This document shows positions 1 through 7,243 of a stretch of DNA of 33,629 nt, one piece after another. The stretch's first letter is position 1. Every line of letters begins with the position of its first letter. Position numbers and translations under genes: made by a program. The stretch comes from Psychrobacter phenylpyruvicus DSM 7000 = NBRC 102152 (lineage in GTDB: Bacteria > Pseudomonadota > Gammaproteobacteria > Pseudomonadales > Moraxellaceae). Below the pieces are notes generated by a model that ran no database searches, was not told the origin of the DNA, and was given only the letters and a program-made list of their open reading frames with translations. The stretch spans positions 1 through 33,629 of the forward strand of contig NZ_JMKP01000028.1 of the NCBI RefSeq assembly GCF_000685805.1. The letters run 5' to 3'.

Positions 1-250
1 CACATTGTTTAGCAAAGTTAGGGTAAGAGCCAAGGTTTGGAAACCAAGACAGCCAGTGGTTTTTAAAATATTGCCAGATTTGTTTGTCTTGATCCATGCC
101 CATAAACTCACCAACTAGCTCCATACATATAATTTCAGTATCGCTAAGTTTAGGCGCAAATCCGCCTCTTCTTAACGGTTTTTGAACGACTAAGTTGTAA
201 TATTGCTCTACCATCAGATAGATATTAATGATAAATTCGTCAAGTGGCAT
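1..250 (-). CDS. IS982-family transposase, N-terminal 83 residues (partial)
   Basis: Reading leftwards from an ATG at 250, an open frame continues to the window edge with no stop. An AAGGA ribosome-binding site lies about 7 bases upstream of the ATG. The translation has the N-terminal pattern of IS982 transposases: an LSDTEIICMELVGEFMG segment, then a WQYFKNHW segment and a WFPNL segment before the cut. These enzymes are DDE transposases of roughly 290 residues, so about the first quarter is present and the catalytic DDE core is outside the window. The right-edge fragment (33315-33629) carries the matching C-terminal part of a related copy. Whether this copy is intact cannot be judged. Confidence 0.8.
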   Translation of the reverse strand, partial: MPLDEFIINIYLMVEQYYNLVVQKPLRRGGFAPKLSDTEIICMELVGEFMGMDQDKQIWQYFKNHWLSWFPNLGSYPNFAKQC

Positions 251-339
251 CTCATTGTCCTTGGTCTTCTTGGTCGAAAACTTTAAGGATAGTGAGGTGT
301 CATTTTTTTTCAACCCCTAAAAGTGTTGAGAGTGGGGTA
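1..339 (-). mobile_element. IS982-family insertion sequence, 5' part (runs off the left edge)
   Basis: The end of the element is at about 338/339. Its terminal repeat (320-338 on this strand) reappears as the reverse complement at 33306-33324, where the other IS copy begins. Between this terminus and the transposase start at 250 lies an untranslated stretch of about 88 bp. The element continues beyond the window, so its other end and any target-site duplication cannot be checked. It sits about 170 bp upstream of glnS, and the candidate glnS promoter at 421-448 lies outside it. Confidence 0.85.
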
Positions 340-420
340 TTAATACTATATAGAATGGATACGCTTAAATTTAAAGGGGTAGTCTAACCTCTTTTTTTTA
401 GGTTGTCATGTGTCTAGCTG

Positions 421-448
421 TTACAGGGTTTGGTAAACCTGATAGAAT
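421..448 (+). promoter_or_regulatory. candidate sigma-70 promoter for glnS
   Basis: TTACAG (421-426) and TAGAAT (443-448) are separated by 16 bases, about 60 bases upstream of the glnS start. This was found by eye. The spacing and position are reasonable, but both hexamers deviate from consensus. Confidence 0.4.
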
Positions 449-507
449 GGGGCAAATTTTTACAAATTTAAAAGTAATATCCAGATTTTTATAGGAGAAG
501 TAATTCG

Positions 508-2274
508 ATGAGCACTGAAAATAATAAAACAAATGCCTCAGCTGAGCCCAAAGAGGATCAAAAAAACGATTTTATTCGTCATATCATCCGTGAAGATGTT
601 GCCCACGACAAATACGAGCAGATTATCACTCGCTTCCCGCCAGAGCCGAATGGCTATTTGCACTTAGGTCATGTGAAGTCGATTTGTCTAAACTTTGGCA
701 TTGCTAAAGAGTTTGGTGGTATTTGTAACCTACGTTTTGATGACACTAACCCTACTGCTGAAAAGCAGGATTATATTGATAACATCAAAAATGATGTTAA
801 ATGGCTGGGCTTTGAGTGGGCGGATAAGCCTTATTATGCTTCTGATTATTTCGATCAGTTACATGAGTGGGCGATTAAGCTAATTAAGCAAGGCGATGCT
901 TATGTGGATTTGCAAACGCCTGAACAAATTCGTGAAACTCGAGGTTCATTTAATGAGCCAGGTAAACCTTCTCCTCAGCGTGATGCCAGTGTAGAGGATA
1001 ACTTACAGCGATTTGACGATATGAAAAACGGTAAGTATGCAGAAGGTGAAGCGGTACTGCGTGCCAAGATTGATATGGCCAGCCCTAATATGAACATGCG
1101 TGATCCTGTTATCTATCGTGTGATGAAACAATCGCATCACCAAACAGGGGATAAGTGGTGCATCTATCCAATGTACGATTATGCCCATCCTTTATCAGAT
1201 GCCATTGAAGGGATTACCCATTCAATTTGTACCTTAGAGTTTGAAGATCACCGTCCATTTTATGATTGGGCAGTGGAGAAGGTTGGTGTAGAAGGCGGTA
1301 TCAAGTACCCACCGCATCAATACGAGTTCAGCCGTCTAAATGTTGACCATACCATGACCAGTAAGCGTAAGCTTAAGCAGTTGGTCGATGAAGGTATCGT
1401 GACGGGTTGGGATGATCCACGTATGCCTACCATTGCTGGTATGCGTCGTCGTGGTTATACTCCTGAAGGTCTGCGTGATTTCTGTGAGCGTGTGGGCGTA
1501 ACTAAGTCTGATAGCGTTGTGGATTTCCGTCTGCTTGAATTTAGTATTCGTCAGTCTCTTGAGAATACAACGGCACGTGGTATGGCGGTTCTAAAACCTC
1601 TTAAAGTAACCATTACTAACTTCCATGAAGCGGTTAGTGAGTGGGAAAGCTTAAAAGCGGAAGGGGTAAATGCGCGCTGGGATGACGAAAATAAAACTTT
1701 ATGGTTAACACAGCCTAAGCATCCAAATGTAGATATGGGTGAACGTGAAATTCCGTTTACTGAAACCATTTATATCGATCAAGGGGATTATGAACTTGAG
1801 CCACCAAAAGGCTACAAGCGTTTGTCTCCTGAGAAGTCAGAGATTCGTCTGCGTAACACCTATGTATTGGCAGTTACCGAGCATGTGCTAGATGACGCTG
1901 GTAATGTGGTTGAGTTAAAAGCCACCATTGATAAAACCACTTTGGGTAAAAACCCTGAAGACCGTAAAGTCAAAGGCGTTATTCATTGGGTATCTGCAAC
2001 CCAAGGCGTACCAGCAACTGTGCGTTTGTATGAGCATTTGTTCTCAGCAGAAAACCCAAGTGCAGTGCCGGATATTCATGATGCCTTGAATCCGAACTCA
2101 TTGACAGTACTAGAGGCGGTAGTAGAGCCATCACTGGCCAATGCTGAAGCGGGCAGTCGTTTCCAGTTTGAACGTGAAGGCTACTTTGTGGCAGACGCAG
2201 AAGAGCACACTGCGGATAAGCCAGTGTTTAACCAAATTGTTAGCTTGCGTGATAATTATAAGCCAGAGCAATAA
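508..2274 (+). CDS. glnS: Glutaminyl-tRNA synthetase (GlnRS)
   Basis: Charges tRNA-Gln with glutamine using ATP in the cytoplasm. The 588-residue product has the class I features of GlnRS. The HIGH-type motif lies in FPPEPNGYLHLGH (about 43-55), followed by the LRFDDTNP segment (about 75-82). The KMSKS-type loop reads MTSKRK (about 283-288), followed by GWDDPRMPT. The C-terminal beta-barrel anticodon-binding region follows. The length is slightly above the E. coli enzyme (554) because of a polar N-terminal extension of about 20 residues and a longer C-terminus. The ATG start has an AGGAGA site 9 bases upstream. The gene appears monocistronic: an IS copy lies on its left and a strong bidirectional terminator follows at 2363-2404. 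The stop codon lies in the first unit of a 22-bp tandem repeat. Confidence 0.97.
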   Translation: MSTENNKTNASAEPKEDQKNDFIRHIIREDVAHDKYEQIITRFPPEPNGYLHLGHVKSICLNFGIAKEFGGICNLRFDDTNPTAEKQDYIDNIKNDVKWLGFEWADKPYYASDYFDQLHEWAIKLIKQGDAYVDLQTPEQIRETRGSFNEPGKPSPQRDASVEDNLQRFDDMKNGKYAEGEAVLRAKIDMASPNMNMRDPVIYRVMKQSHHQTGDKWCIYPMYDYAHPLSDAIEGITHSICTLEFEDHRPFYDWAVEKVGVEGGIKYPPHQYEFSRLNVDHTMTSKRKLKQLVDEGIVTGWDDPRMPTIAGMRRRGYTPEGLRDFCERVGVTKSDSVVDFRLLEFSIRQSLENTTARGMAVLKPLKVTITNFHEAVSEWESLKAEGVNARWDDENKTLWLTQPKHPNVDMGEREIPFTETIYIDQGDYELEPPKGYKRLSPEKSEIRLRNTYVLAVTEHVLDDAGNVVELKATIDKTTLGKNPEDRKVKGVIHWVSATQGVPATVRLYEHLFSAENPSAVPDIHDALNPNSLTVLEAVVEPSLANAEAGSRFQFEREGYFVADAEEHTADKPVFNQIVSLRDNYKPEQ

Positions 2275-2311
2275 GAGCTATAAGTCAGAGCAATAAGAGC
2301 CATAAGCCAGG
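2258..2311. repeat. 22-bp tandem repeat, about 2.4 copies, spanning the glnS stop codon
   Basis: Units at 2258-2279 and 2280-2301 differ at two positions, and a partial third unit follows to about 2311. The first unit contains the glnS TAA stop (2272-2274). The second unit carries an in-register copy of the last glnS codons and another TAA. This looks like a recent local duplication of the 3' end. Confidence 0.8.
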
Positions 2312-2362
2312 ACGGTAAGCCGTCGATGTCCCAGACTTTATGAACTTCATAAGTAGGGGGCG

Positions 2363-2404
2363 CCATAAAAAAGAGGAGCTAAATATAGCTCCTCTTTTTT
2401 ATGG
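2363..2404. terminator. bidirectional Rho-independent terminator between glnS and the aminotransferase gene
   Basis: A perfect 19-bp inverted repeat (2363-2381 / 2386-2404) with a 4-base AATA loop. The GC-rich core GAGGAGCTA is flanked by A runs on one side and T runs on the other, so it can terminate transcription from both directions. It serves the convergent genes glnS (+) and the HTH-aminotransferase (-). Confidence 0.93.
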
Positions 2405-2439
2405 ATAATTCATGGTAGGGATACTTCGAGTGCTTAGCA

Positions 2440-4071
2440 TTAAGCGGTCTTTTCTTGGTTTGCAGTCACTAAGTGTTCAGTACCAAACTCTTTGCGTTTA
2501 TTGGCAAAGAATCTATCTAGTCTGTCCATGGCATCCTCTAGATCAAATAAGTTAGGCAGAAAGACCACGCGGAAATGATCGGGTGCGTCCCAGTTGAAGC
2601 CGGTACCTTGAACCATTAATACTTTTTCTTCGATTAATAGATCCATCATAAACTGCATATCATCTTCGATAGGATAGATAGTGCGGTCTAATTTAGGGAA
2701 GCAGTAGAAGGCACCTTGCGGCATAGTGCAGGAAATACCTGGAATGGCATTTAAGCGCTCAACCGCCAATTGACGCTGCTTATACAGTCGACCCGATTCC
2801 GCTGTTAAATCTTGCATACTCTGATAACCGCCTACAGCAGTTTGAATCGCGTGTTGAGCGGGCACGTTGGCACACAGTCGCATTGACGCCAACATATCCA
2901 AGCCTTCGATGAAGTCGCTGGCATACTCTTTATTGCCCGATAGCATTAACCAGCCTGCACGGAAGCCGGCAATACGGTGCGATTTAGACAGGCCATTATA
3001 GGTTAGGGTTAAAACATCTTGGGCTAGGGTACACATTGGGGTGTGAACCGCATCATCATACAAAATACGGTCGTAGATCTCATCAGCCATTACCACTAGG
3101 TTATATTCACGAGCCAGCTCAAGAATCTCTAGTAGCACTTCATTTGAATACAACGCCCCTGTTGGGTTATTGGGGTTAATGACCACAATACCGCGAGTTT
3201 TATCGTTAATCTTCGAGCGGATATCTTCAATATCAGGTTGCCAGTTTTTATCTTCGTTACAGCGATAATGGACCGCTGTGCCCCCAGCTAAGTTAGCCGC
3301 TGCAGTCCATAGAGGATAATCTGGCATTGGAATGAGCACTTCATCACCATCATTCATTAGCGCTTGCATGGTCATAACGATAAGCTCTGATACCCCATTA
3401 CCCAGATAGACATCACGAACATCTACTGCAGATAACAAACCCTTTGATTGATAATACTGCAGTACTGCTTTACGGGCGGAGAAAATACCTTGAGAGTCTG
3501 AATAGCCTGTCGCATTATGCAGATTTAGCGCCACATCTTGCAGGATTTCATGAGGGGCTTCTAAATTAAAAGGAGCCGGGTTTCCCACGTTTAACTTTAA
3601 AATTCTTTGACCTTGCGCCTCCATTTGATTGGCAGTTTTTAATAGTGGGCCACGGATGTCATAGCAGACATTTTGGAGTTTGTCAGATTTTTTTAATGGT
3701 CGGCGTGTGGGGGTAGGGGCTGTATTGGTCATGGTACGGTTACTCGTGCTTTGATTAGAAGACTGGGGGTTGGTAGAGATTTGCGTTTCAGAGTCTAGAG
3801 AAGTTGAAGCGTTAGCTGAATTAGTAGCGGTATCTGCTAATTCGCCGCGTAACAAATAACCTTCAGAGCAGCCTAAGATAGCTGCTAGAGCTGGAAGCTT
3901 TGAGGAGACGATACCATTTATGCCTCGTTCCCAATTTGATATGGCGCCACGGCTAACTTTAGAGCCAGCATCTGTCATGGCAGTTGCCAATTGCTCTGCA
4001 GTTAACCCTTTGGCTTTACGCAGCTTACTAAGCCGTTCTCCTTGAGCCTTGTACTCTGATTGCTCACTCAT
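2440..4071 (-). CDS. XRE-family helix-turn-helix domain fused to an AlaA-like class I aminotransferase
   Basis: The 543-residue product has two parts. Residues about 10-75 form an XRE/Cro-type helix-turn-helix, with RLSKLRKAKGLTAEQLA and then VSRGAISNWERG. A Ser/Thr/Asn-rich linker covers about 80-125. From about 126 onwards it resembles glutamate-pyruvate aminotransferase AlaA (fold type I, PLP): NPNNPTG (299-305), ADEIYD (329-334) and the PLP lysine K363 in YNGLSKSHRIAGFRAGW. Catalytic residues look intact, so alanine synthesis is likely. An internal Met114 sits where stand-alone AlaA would start, but no convincing ribosome-binding site precedes it. MocR/GabR proteins join a GntR-type wHTH to an aminotransferase; here the DNA-binding part is XRE-type. 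Whether it is an enzyme, a regulator or both is not shown. The gene is separate from both neighbours. Confidence 0.88.
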   Translation of the reverse strand: MSEQSEYKAQGERLSKLRKAKGLTAEQLATAMTDAGSKVSRGAISNWERGINGIVSSKLPALAAILGCSEGYLLRGELADTATNSANASTSLDSETQISTNPQSSNQSTSNRTMTNTAPTPTRRPLKKSDKLQNVCYDIRGPLLKTANQMEAQGQRILKLNVGNPAPFNLEAPHEILQDVALNLHNATGYSDSQGIFSARKAVLQYYQSKGLLSAVDVRDVYLGNGVSELIVMTMQALMNDGDEVLIPMPDYPLWTAAANLAGGTAVHYRCNEDKNWQPDIEDIRSKINDKTRGIVVINPNNPTGALYSNEVLLEILELAREYNLVVMADEIYDRILYDDAVHTPMCTLAQDVLTLTYNGLSKSHRIAGFRAGWLMLSGNKEYASDFIEGLDMLASMRLCANVPAQHAIQTAVGGYQSMQDLTAESGRLYKQRQLAVERLNAIPGISCTMPQGAFYCFPKLDRTIYPIEDDMQFMMDLLIEEKVLMVQGTGFNWDAPDHFRVVFLPNLFDLEDAMDRLDRFFANKRKEFGTEHLVTANQEKTA

Positions 4072-4158
4072 AGTGACTACTCTCTAACTATTAAAATAAA
4101 TATAAGCCTTAAAACTTTTACTAGGGGTATGGCTAATAAAATAAAAAATTATTAGCTT

Positions 4159-4222
4159 ATGCAAGATATTATTGCATTATTAGTTGTTTTGCAATAGTCA
4201 GAATGCAAGTAAAACTTGCATT
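4159..4222. promoter_or_regulatory. candidate operator cluster: ATGCAA/TTGCAT palindromes
   Basis: Two dyads share the same half-site. ATGCAA (4159-4164) is paired with TTGCAT (4172-4177) across a 7-base spacer. AATGCAAG (4202-4209) is paired with CTTGCATT (4215-4222) across 5 bases. A further TTGCAA lies between them (about 4189-4194) and an isolated ATGCAA lies near 4268. They are 90-150 bp upstream of the gene that encodes an HTH domain. Autoregulation is an inference; nothing in the sequence proves binding. Confidence 0.45.
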
Positions 4223-4514
4223 TAATATTTAGCCTATTAATTTTGTTGAATAATTTGCCTTAGCAGTATGCAAAAAACATCAGTAAAATAAATAGCTTAG
4301 TAATTAAAACCAGTTATTTAAATTTATGGCGGGTTATTTTTTTGTGTTTATGTAACTAGTCATTATGTAACTGCTCATGGAATTTGGCGTTGAATTAGCT
4401 GTTTTCGCAGTTATTGCTTGAAGCAGCAGGTTTTAACCTCATTAATTAAATTAACCTAGTCTCATTTAATTAATAACACAGTCACACTAGTATTGGAGTA
4501 AGTAAATAATCAAT

Positions 4515-4566
4515 ACTTTAGATTCCGGACTTTAGGTTAGACTTTAGATCCCGGACTTTATATTCA
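4515..4566. repeat. 26-bp direct duplication upstream of msrB
   Basis: Segments 4515-4540 and 4541-4566 are near copies. Both contain ACTTTAGAT, a CCGGACTTTA core and an AT-rich tail. Function is unknown; it lies about 50-100 bp before the msrB start and could affect its promoter. Confidence 0.7.
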
Positions 4567-4616
4567 GAACTATTAAAATAAAATGAGTCAACAAATATTA
4601 TAAGTAAGGATTAGTT

Positions 4617-5039
4617 ATGCAAGATTCTCAGTTAACCAAAGAAGAGATCGCCCAATTAACAGAAGCGGATTGGCGTGAGCGCCTTAGCGACTCGGAGTAT
4701 TACGTACTACGTGAAAAAGGCACTGAACGCCCTTTCACTGGGATACACAATGATATGAGCGAGCAGGGAATCTACCGCTGCAAAGGGTGCGGCGCTAAAT
4801 TATTTGACTCAGATAATAAGTTTGATGCTGGCTGTGGTTGGCCAAGCTTTGATGCTACAATTGAAGAGTCGGCGGTTGATGAACATCTAGATACCTCTCA
4901 TGGTATGCGTAGGGTTGAGGTGACTTGTAGCAACTGCGGTGGACACTTGGGGCATGTGTTCCCTGATGGGCCAAGAGAGACAACAGGTCTAAGATATTGT
5001 ATTAACTCTGTGGCGATAGATTTAGAGCCCAAAGCTTAA
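4617..5039 (+). CDS. msrB: Peptide-methionine (R)-S-oxide reductase MsrB
   Basis: Reduces methionine-R-sulfoxide in oxidised proteins, with thioredoxin as the usual reductant. The 140-residue product is a full-length single-domain MsrB. It has two zinc CxxC pairs (C55/C58 and C104/C107), the AGCGWPSF block with C73, the GGHLGHVF motif, and the catalytic cysteine C128 in [12 protein letters not shown]. The ATG is preceded by AAGGA (about 4606-4610). No signal peptide is visible, so it should be cytoplasmic. A glutathione peroxidase gene follows 78 bp downstream on the same strand, which makes a small oxidative-damage repair pair. A 15-bp tandem duplication follows the stop. Confidence 0.96.
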   Translation: MQDSQLTKEEIAQLTEADWRERLSDSEYYVLREKGTERPFTGIHNDMSEQGIYRCKGCGAKLFDSDNKFDAGCGWPSFDATIEESAVDEHLDTSHGMRRVEVTCSNCGGHLGHVFPDGPRETTGLRYCINSVAIDLEPKA

Positions 5040-5042
5040 GTC

Positions 5043-5072
5043 TGTGACAAACTATTTTGTGACAAGCTACAT
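5043..5072. repeat. 15-bp tandem duplication just after msrB
   Basis: TGTGACAAACTATTT (5043-5057) is followed directly by TGTGACAAGCTACAT (5058-5072), 3 bases after the msrB stop codon. It is one of several small duplications next to stop codons in this window. Confidence 0.65.
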
Positions 5073-5117
5073 AGCCGTAGATAATAGATAACAATAATTC
5101 ACTTCAAGGAAGCACAC

Positions 5118-5597
5118 ATGACAACAATTTATGATTTTAATGCCAAAGATTTAAATGGCAATGAGGTTGACTTTAGTCAATTCAAAGACAAGGTTTTATT
5201 GATCGTTAACACCGCTAGCAAATGTGGGTTTACCCCGCAGTTTGAAGGTTTAGAGGAGTTACACCAAAGCTATAAAGATCAAGGTCTGGTAGTCATTGGC
5301 TTTCCTTGTAATCAGTTTGGCAGTCAAGACCCTGGTAGTAATGAAGAAATTGGCGCTTTTTGTCAGAAGAACTACGGGGTTAGTTTCTTAATGATGCAGA
5401 AGATTGACGTTAATGGAGACAACGAGCATCCTTTATATACTTGGCTGAAAAAACAAGAAGGCGGGTTCTTAACTGATGGCATTAAGTGGAATTTTACTAA
5501 GTTTTTGATAAATCGTCAGGGTGAGGTGGTGGACCGCTTTGCCCCTACCACTAAACCGAAAGCTATCGAGTCAGAAATAGTTAAACTATTGGCGTAG
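5118..5597 (+). CDS. Glutathione peroxidase-family protein (thiol peroxidase)
   Basis: Reduces hydrogen peroxide or organic hydroperoxides with a cysteine active site. In the 159-residue product the peroxidatic cysteine is C36 in [11 protein letters not shown]. The rest of the catalytic tetrad is Q70 (in [12 protein letters not shown]), W124 and N125 (in KWNFTKFLI). C82 is in the position of the resolving cysteine of thioredoxin-dependent members, so thioredoxin is a likelier donor than glutathione, although the name is by family. The GFPCNQF signature is intact. An AAGGA site lies 7 bases before the ATG. There is no signal peptide. A terminator follows at 5737-5776. Confidence 0.95.
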   Translation: MTTIYDFNAKDLNGNEVDFSQFKDKVLLIVNTASKCGFTPQFEGLEELHQSYKDQGLVVIGFPCNQFGSQDPGSNEEIGAFCQKNYGVSFLMMQKIDVNGDNEHPLYTWLKKQEGGFLTDGIKWNFTKFLINRQGEVVDRFAPTTKPKAIESEIVKLLA

Positions 5598-5736
5598 GGT
5601 GGTTGCTACAGCAGGGGTTTTGATAGGTTTGGGATAAATTTAATATTTGATATCCATAGCTCATAGGTAATAGAGCTATTTACCTCGGAAACACCGGCTA
5701 GTTGACAGTTAATATTTTATAAAACTAGCTTAAATA

Positions 5737-5776
5737 ATGGGTAACACTTGAGGGTGTTATCCATTTTGTTTTTTGG
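5737..5776 (+). terminator. Rho-independent terminator downstream of the peroxidase gene
   Basis: An 11-bp stem with one G-U pair (5737-5747 / 5754-5764) and a 6-base loop is followed by TTTTGTTTTTT. It lies about 140 bp after the stop and separates the redox genes from the queD-like gene. Confidence 0.8.
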
Positions 5777-5846
5777 CTAAAGTGTTAAACTATCGACTAT
5801 TGATAGGTATTTTAAATTCAAAATAAAAGTTTTAGTGAGAAAAATC

Positions 5847-6443
5847 ATGCGAATCCGTAAACTATTTAAATTTGAAAACGCGCATATTGTGCGTAACTGT
5901 AGTTCAGATAGGTGTAAGCGCTCTATACATGGACATAGCTATCAGATTGAGCTTATTTTGCAAGCTGATAGATTAGATAATGGTCAAATGGTTTACGACT
6001 TTGGGCTATTAAAGTCGTCTATTAAAGACATTATTGATAGCTTTGATCATGCCATTTGTTTTTGGAACAAAGATGAACCTGAATACATTGAAATGTGTAA
6101 AAAATTCAGTGCACGCTGGATTAGTCTGCCTGTATCTCCCTCCGCTGAGCAATTTTCAAGAGTAATTTTCTTTTGGGCGCAAAGCATTCTTGATCAGACC
6201 AAAATGGTTAATGGTGAGGCAGGAGTCAGTGTTTATTCTGTTATTGCTCATGAGACGGCGACTGGATATGCGCAGTGCTTTGCAGAGGACATTAGCAATG
6301 AGCACATGGGCTTATTAAGGCTAGAGGACTTTGAATTTAGTGAGCAGGTAATGCAAGAATGGACTGACCCAAAAATGTATCAAAAACTGATAGCGGGCGA
6401 GCCTTTTGTAAACCCTGAGGTCACCCTTCAAGTAAAAGCTTAA
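5847..6443 (+). CDS. queD: 6-carboxytetrahydropterin synthase family protein (QueD-like, long form)
   Basis: QueD converts dihydroneopterin triphosphate to 6-carboxy-tetrahydropterin in queuosine/7-deazaguanine synthesis. The 198-residue product has the family's three zinc histidines: H13 in ENAHIV, and H28 and H30 in IHGHSY. The expected catalytic cysteine is C23 in SDRC, an FDHAICF segment carries H68, and a conserved glutamate (E136) lies in AHETATGY. It is clearly longer than E. coli QueD (about 120) because of an insert after FDHAICF and a C-terminal extension of about 45 residues. I chose ATG at 5847, with a GAG-type site about 6 bases upstream; a GTG four codons earlier (5835) is possible. 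The family is secure, but substrate specificity is less so. Confidence 0.8.
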   Translation: MRIRKLFKFENAHIVRNCSSDRCKRSIHGHSYQIELILQADRLDNGQMVYDFGLLKSSIKDIIDSFDHAICFWNKDEPEYIEMCKKFSARWISLPVSPSAEQFSRVIFFWAQSILDQTKMVNGEAGVSVYSVIAHETATGYAQCFAEDISNEHMGLLRLEDFEFSEQVMQEWTDPKMYQKLIAGEPFVNPEVTLQVKA

Positions 6444-6549
6444 TGCCAGTGTTAAATTAATGCTAGCAATAAAACAGGCATCGCCTTAAAACTTGATTGA
6501 TGTTAACTACTTGATTGATATTAGCTATATGAACTATGCGAGGCAGATA

Positions 6550-7032
6550 ATGGCAAGCCAACATAAAGAGATTATCTTAAAATCTGAGGCAGATACCGAA
6601 GCATTGGCGCAGCAACTGGCTAAAGCCAATTTAACCGGTAGCGTTTGGCTGTCTGGCGATCTGGGTGCAGGTAAGACTACTTTGACCCGCTATTGGCTAA
6701 AAGCATTGGGCCATAAAGGCTCAGTAAAAAGCCCGACCTATACTTTGGTTGAGCCATATGAGCTGGCTGAGTCTAACAATGCGCTAATACAACGTGTTTA
6801 TCACGCTGATTTGTACCGATTACAAGATCCTGAAGAATTGTCATTTATCGGCTTTGAAGAATATTTAGAAGATGATAAAGCCCTAGTTATTATTGAATGG
6901 GCCAGCCGAGCTGAGGGCTATTTACCACAGCCCATAATGACTGTGGATATAATGGTGACAACGCAGGACGGTGAGCAAGTTAGACGAGTCAATATACAGT
7001 ATGAGGAAGGCATCAGCTTTGATGAGCCCTGA
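6550..7032 (+). CDS. tsaE: tRNA threonylcarbamoyladenosine biosynthesis ATPase TsaE
   Basis: ATPase partner of TsaB/TsaD in making the universal t6A37 modification of ANN-decoding tRNAs. The 160-residue product carries a Walker A motif GDLGAGKT (36-43), the SPTYTLVEPY segment (about 61-70), an HADLYRL block and IIEWASR near the C-terminus, as expected for TsaE. The open frame extends upstream to a TTG at 6493, but that adds unconserved residues. The ATG at 6550 is preceded by GCGAGG at good spacing and gives the family's normal length. The gene is upstream of mutL on the same strand, with a 15-bp repeat array between them. Confidence 0.93.
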   Translation: MASQHKEIILKSEADTEALAQQLAKANLTGSVWLSGDLGAGKTTLTRYWLKALGHKGSVKSPTYTLVEPYELAESNNALIQRVYHADLYRLQDPEELSFIGFEEYLEDDKALVIIEWASRAEGYLPQPIMTVDIMVTTQDGEQVRRVNIQYEEGISFDEP

Positions 7033-7108
7033 TTCTACTTTGGGTTGAATGCAAGTAAGCTAAAGACAGGTCATTTACCAATTGGGTAGCTGTCTAGTCA
7101 GCTAATGC

Positions 7109-7183
7109 TACTTAATACTATTCTACTTAATACTATTCTACTTAATACTATGCTATTTAATACTGCGTTACTTAATCTCGATG
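7109..7183. repeat. 15-bp tandem repeat array, about 5 units, between tsaE and mutL
   Basis: The unit is TACTTAATACTATTC. Copies at 7109-7123 and 7124-7138 are identical, 7139-7153 differs at one position, and 7154-7168 and 7169-7183 are increasingly degenerate. It ends about 60 bp before the mutL start. The 15-bp periodicity and good left copies suggest slippage-type expansion. Copy number could vary between strains. Confidence 0.88.
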
Positions 7184-7243
7184 CTTATAATCATCCCCAT
7201 CTATTTGTCCTTAATTCAATTTTAACTTCATCGACAGCCTATT

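Larger units (their letters stand above)
4072..4616. other. 545-bp AT-rich divergent intergenic region between the HTH-aminotransferase gene and msrB
   Basis: No open frame of note and no RNA gene was recognised. It holds the upstream regions of two divergent genes, the ATGCAA/TTGCAT palindromes (4159-4222) and a duplicated 26-bp segment (4515-4566). I found no unambiguous promoter hexamers for either gene. Confidence 0.7.

Noticed and set aside
6493..6549. upstream TTG start of tsaE adding 19 residues
   Set aside because: The added residues are not conserved, and the ATG at 6550 has a good GCGAGG site and gives the normal TsaE length.
7109..7183. CRISPR array
   Set aside because: The units are directly adjacent 15-mers without spacers, and no cas gene is present.
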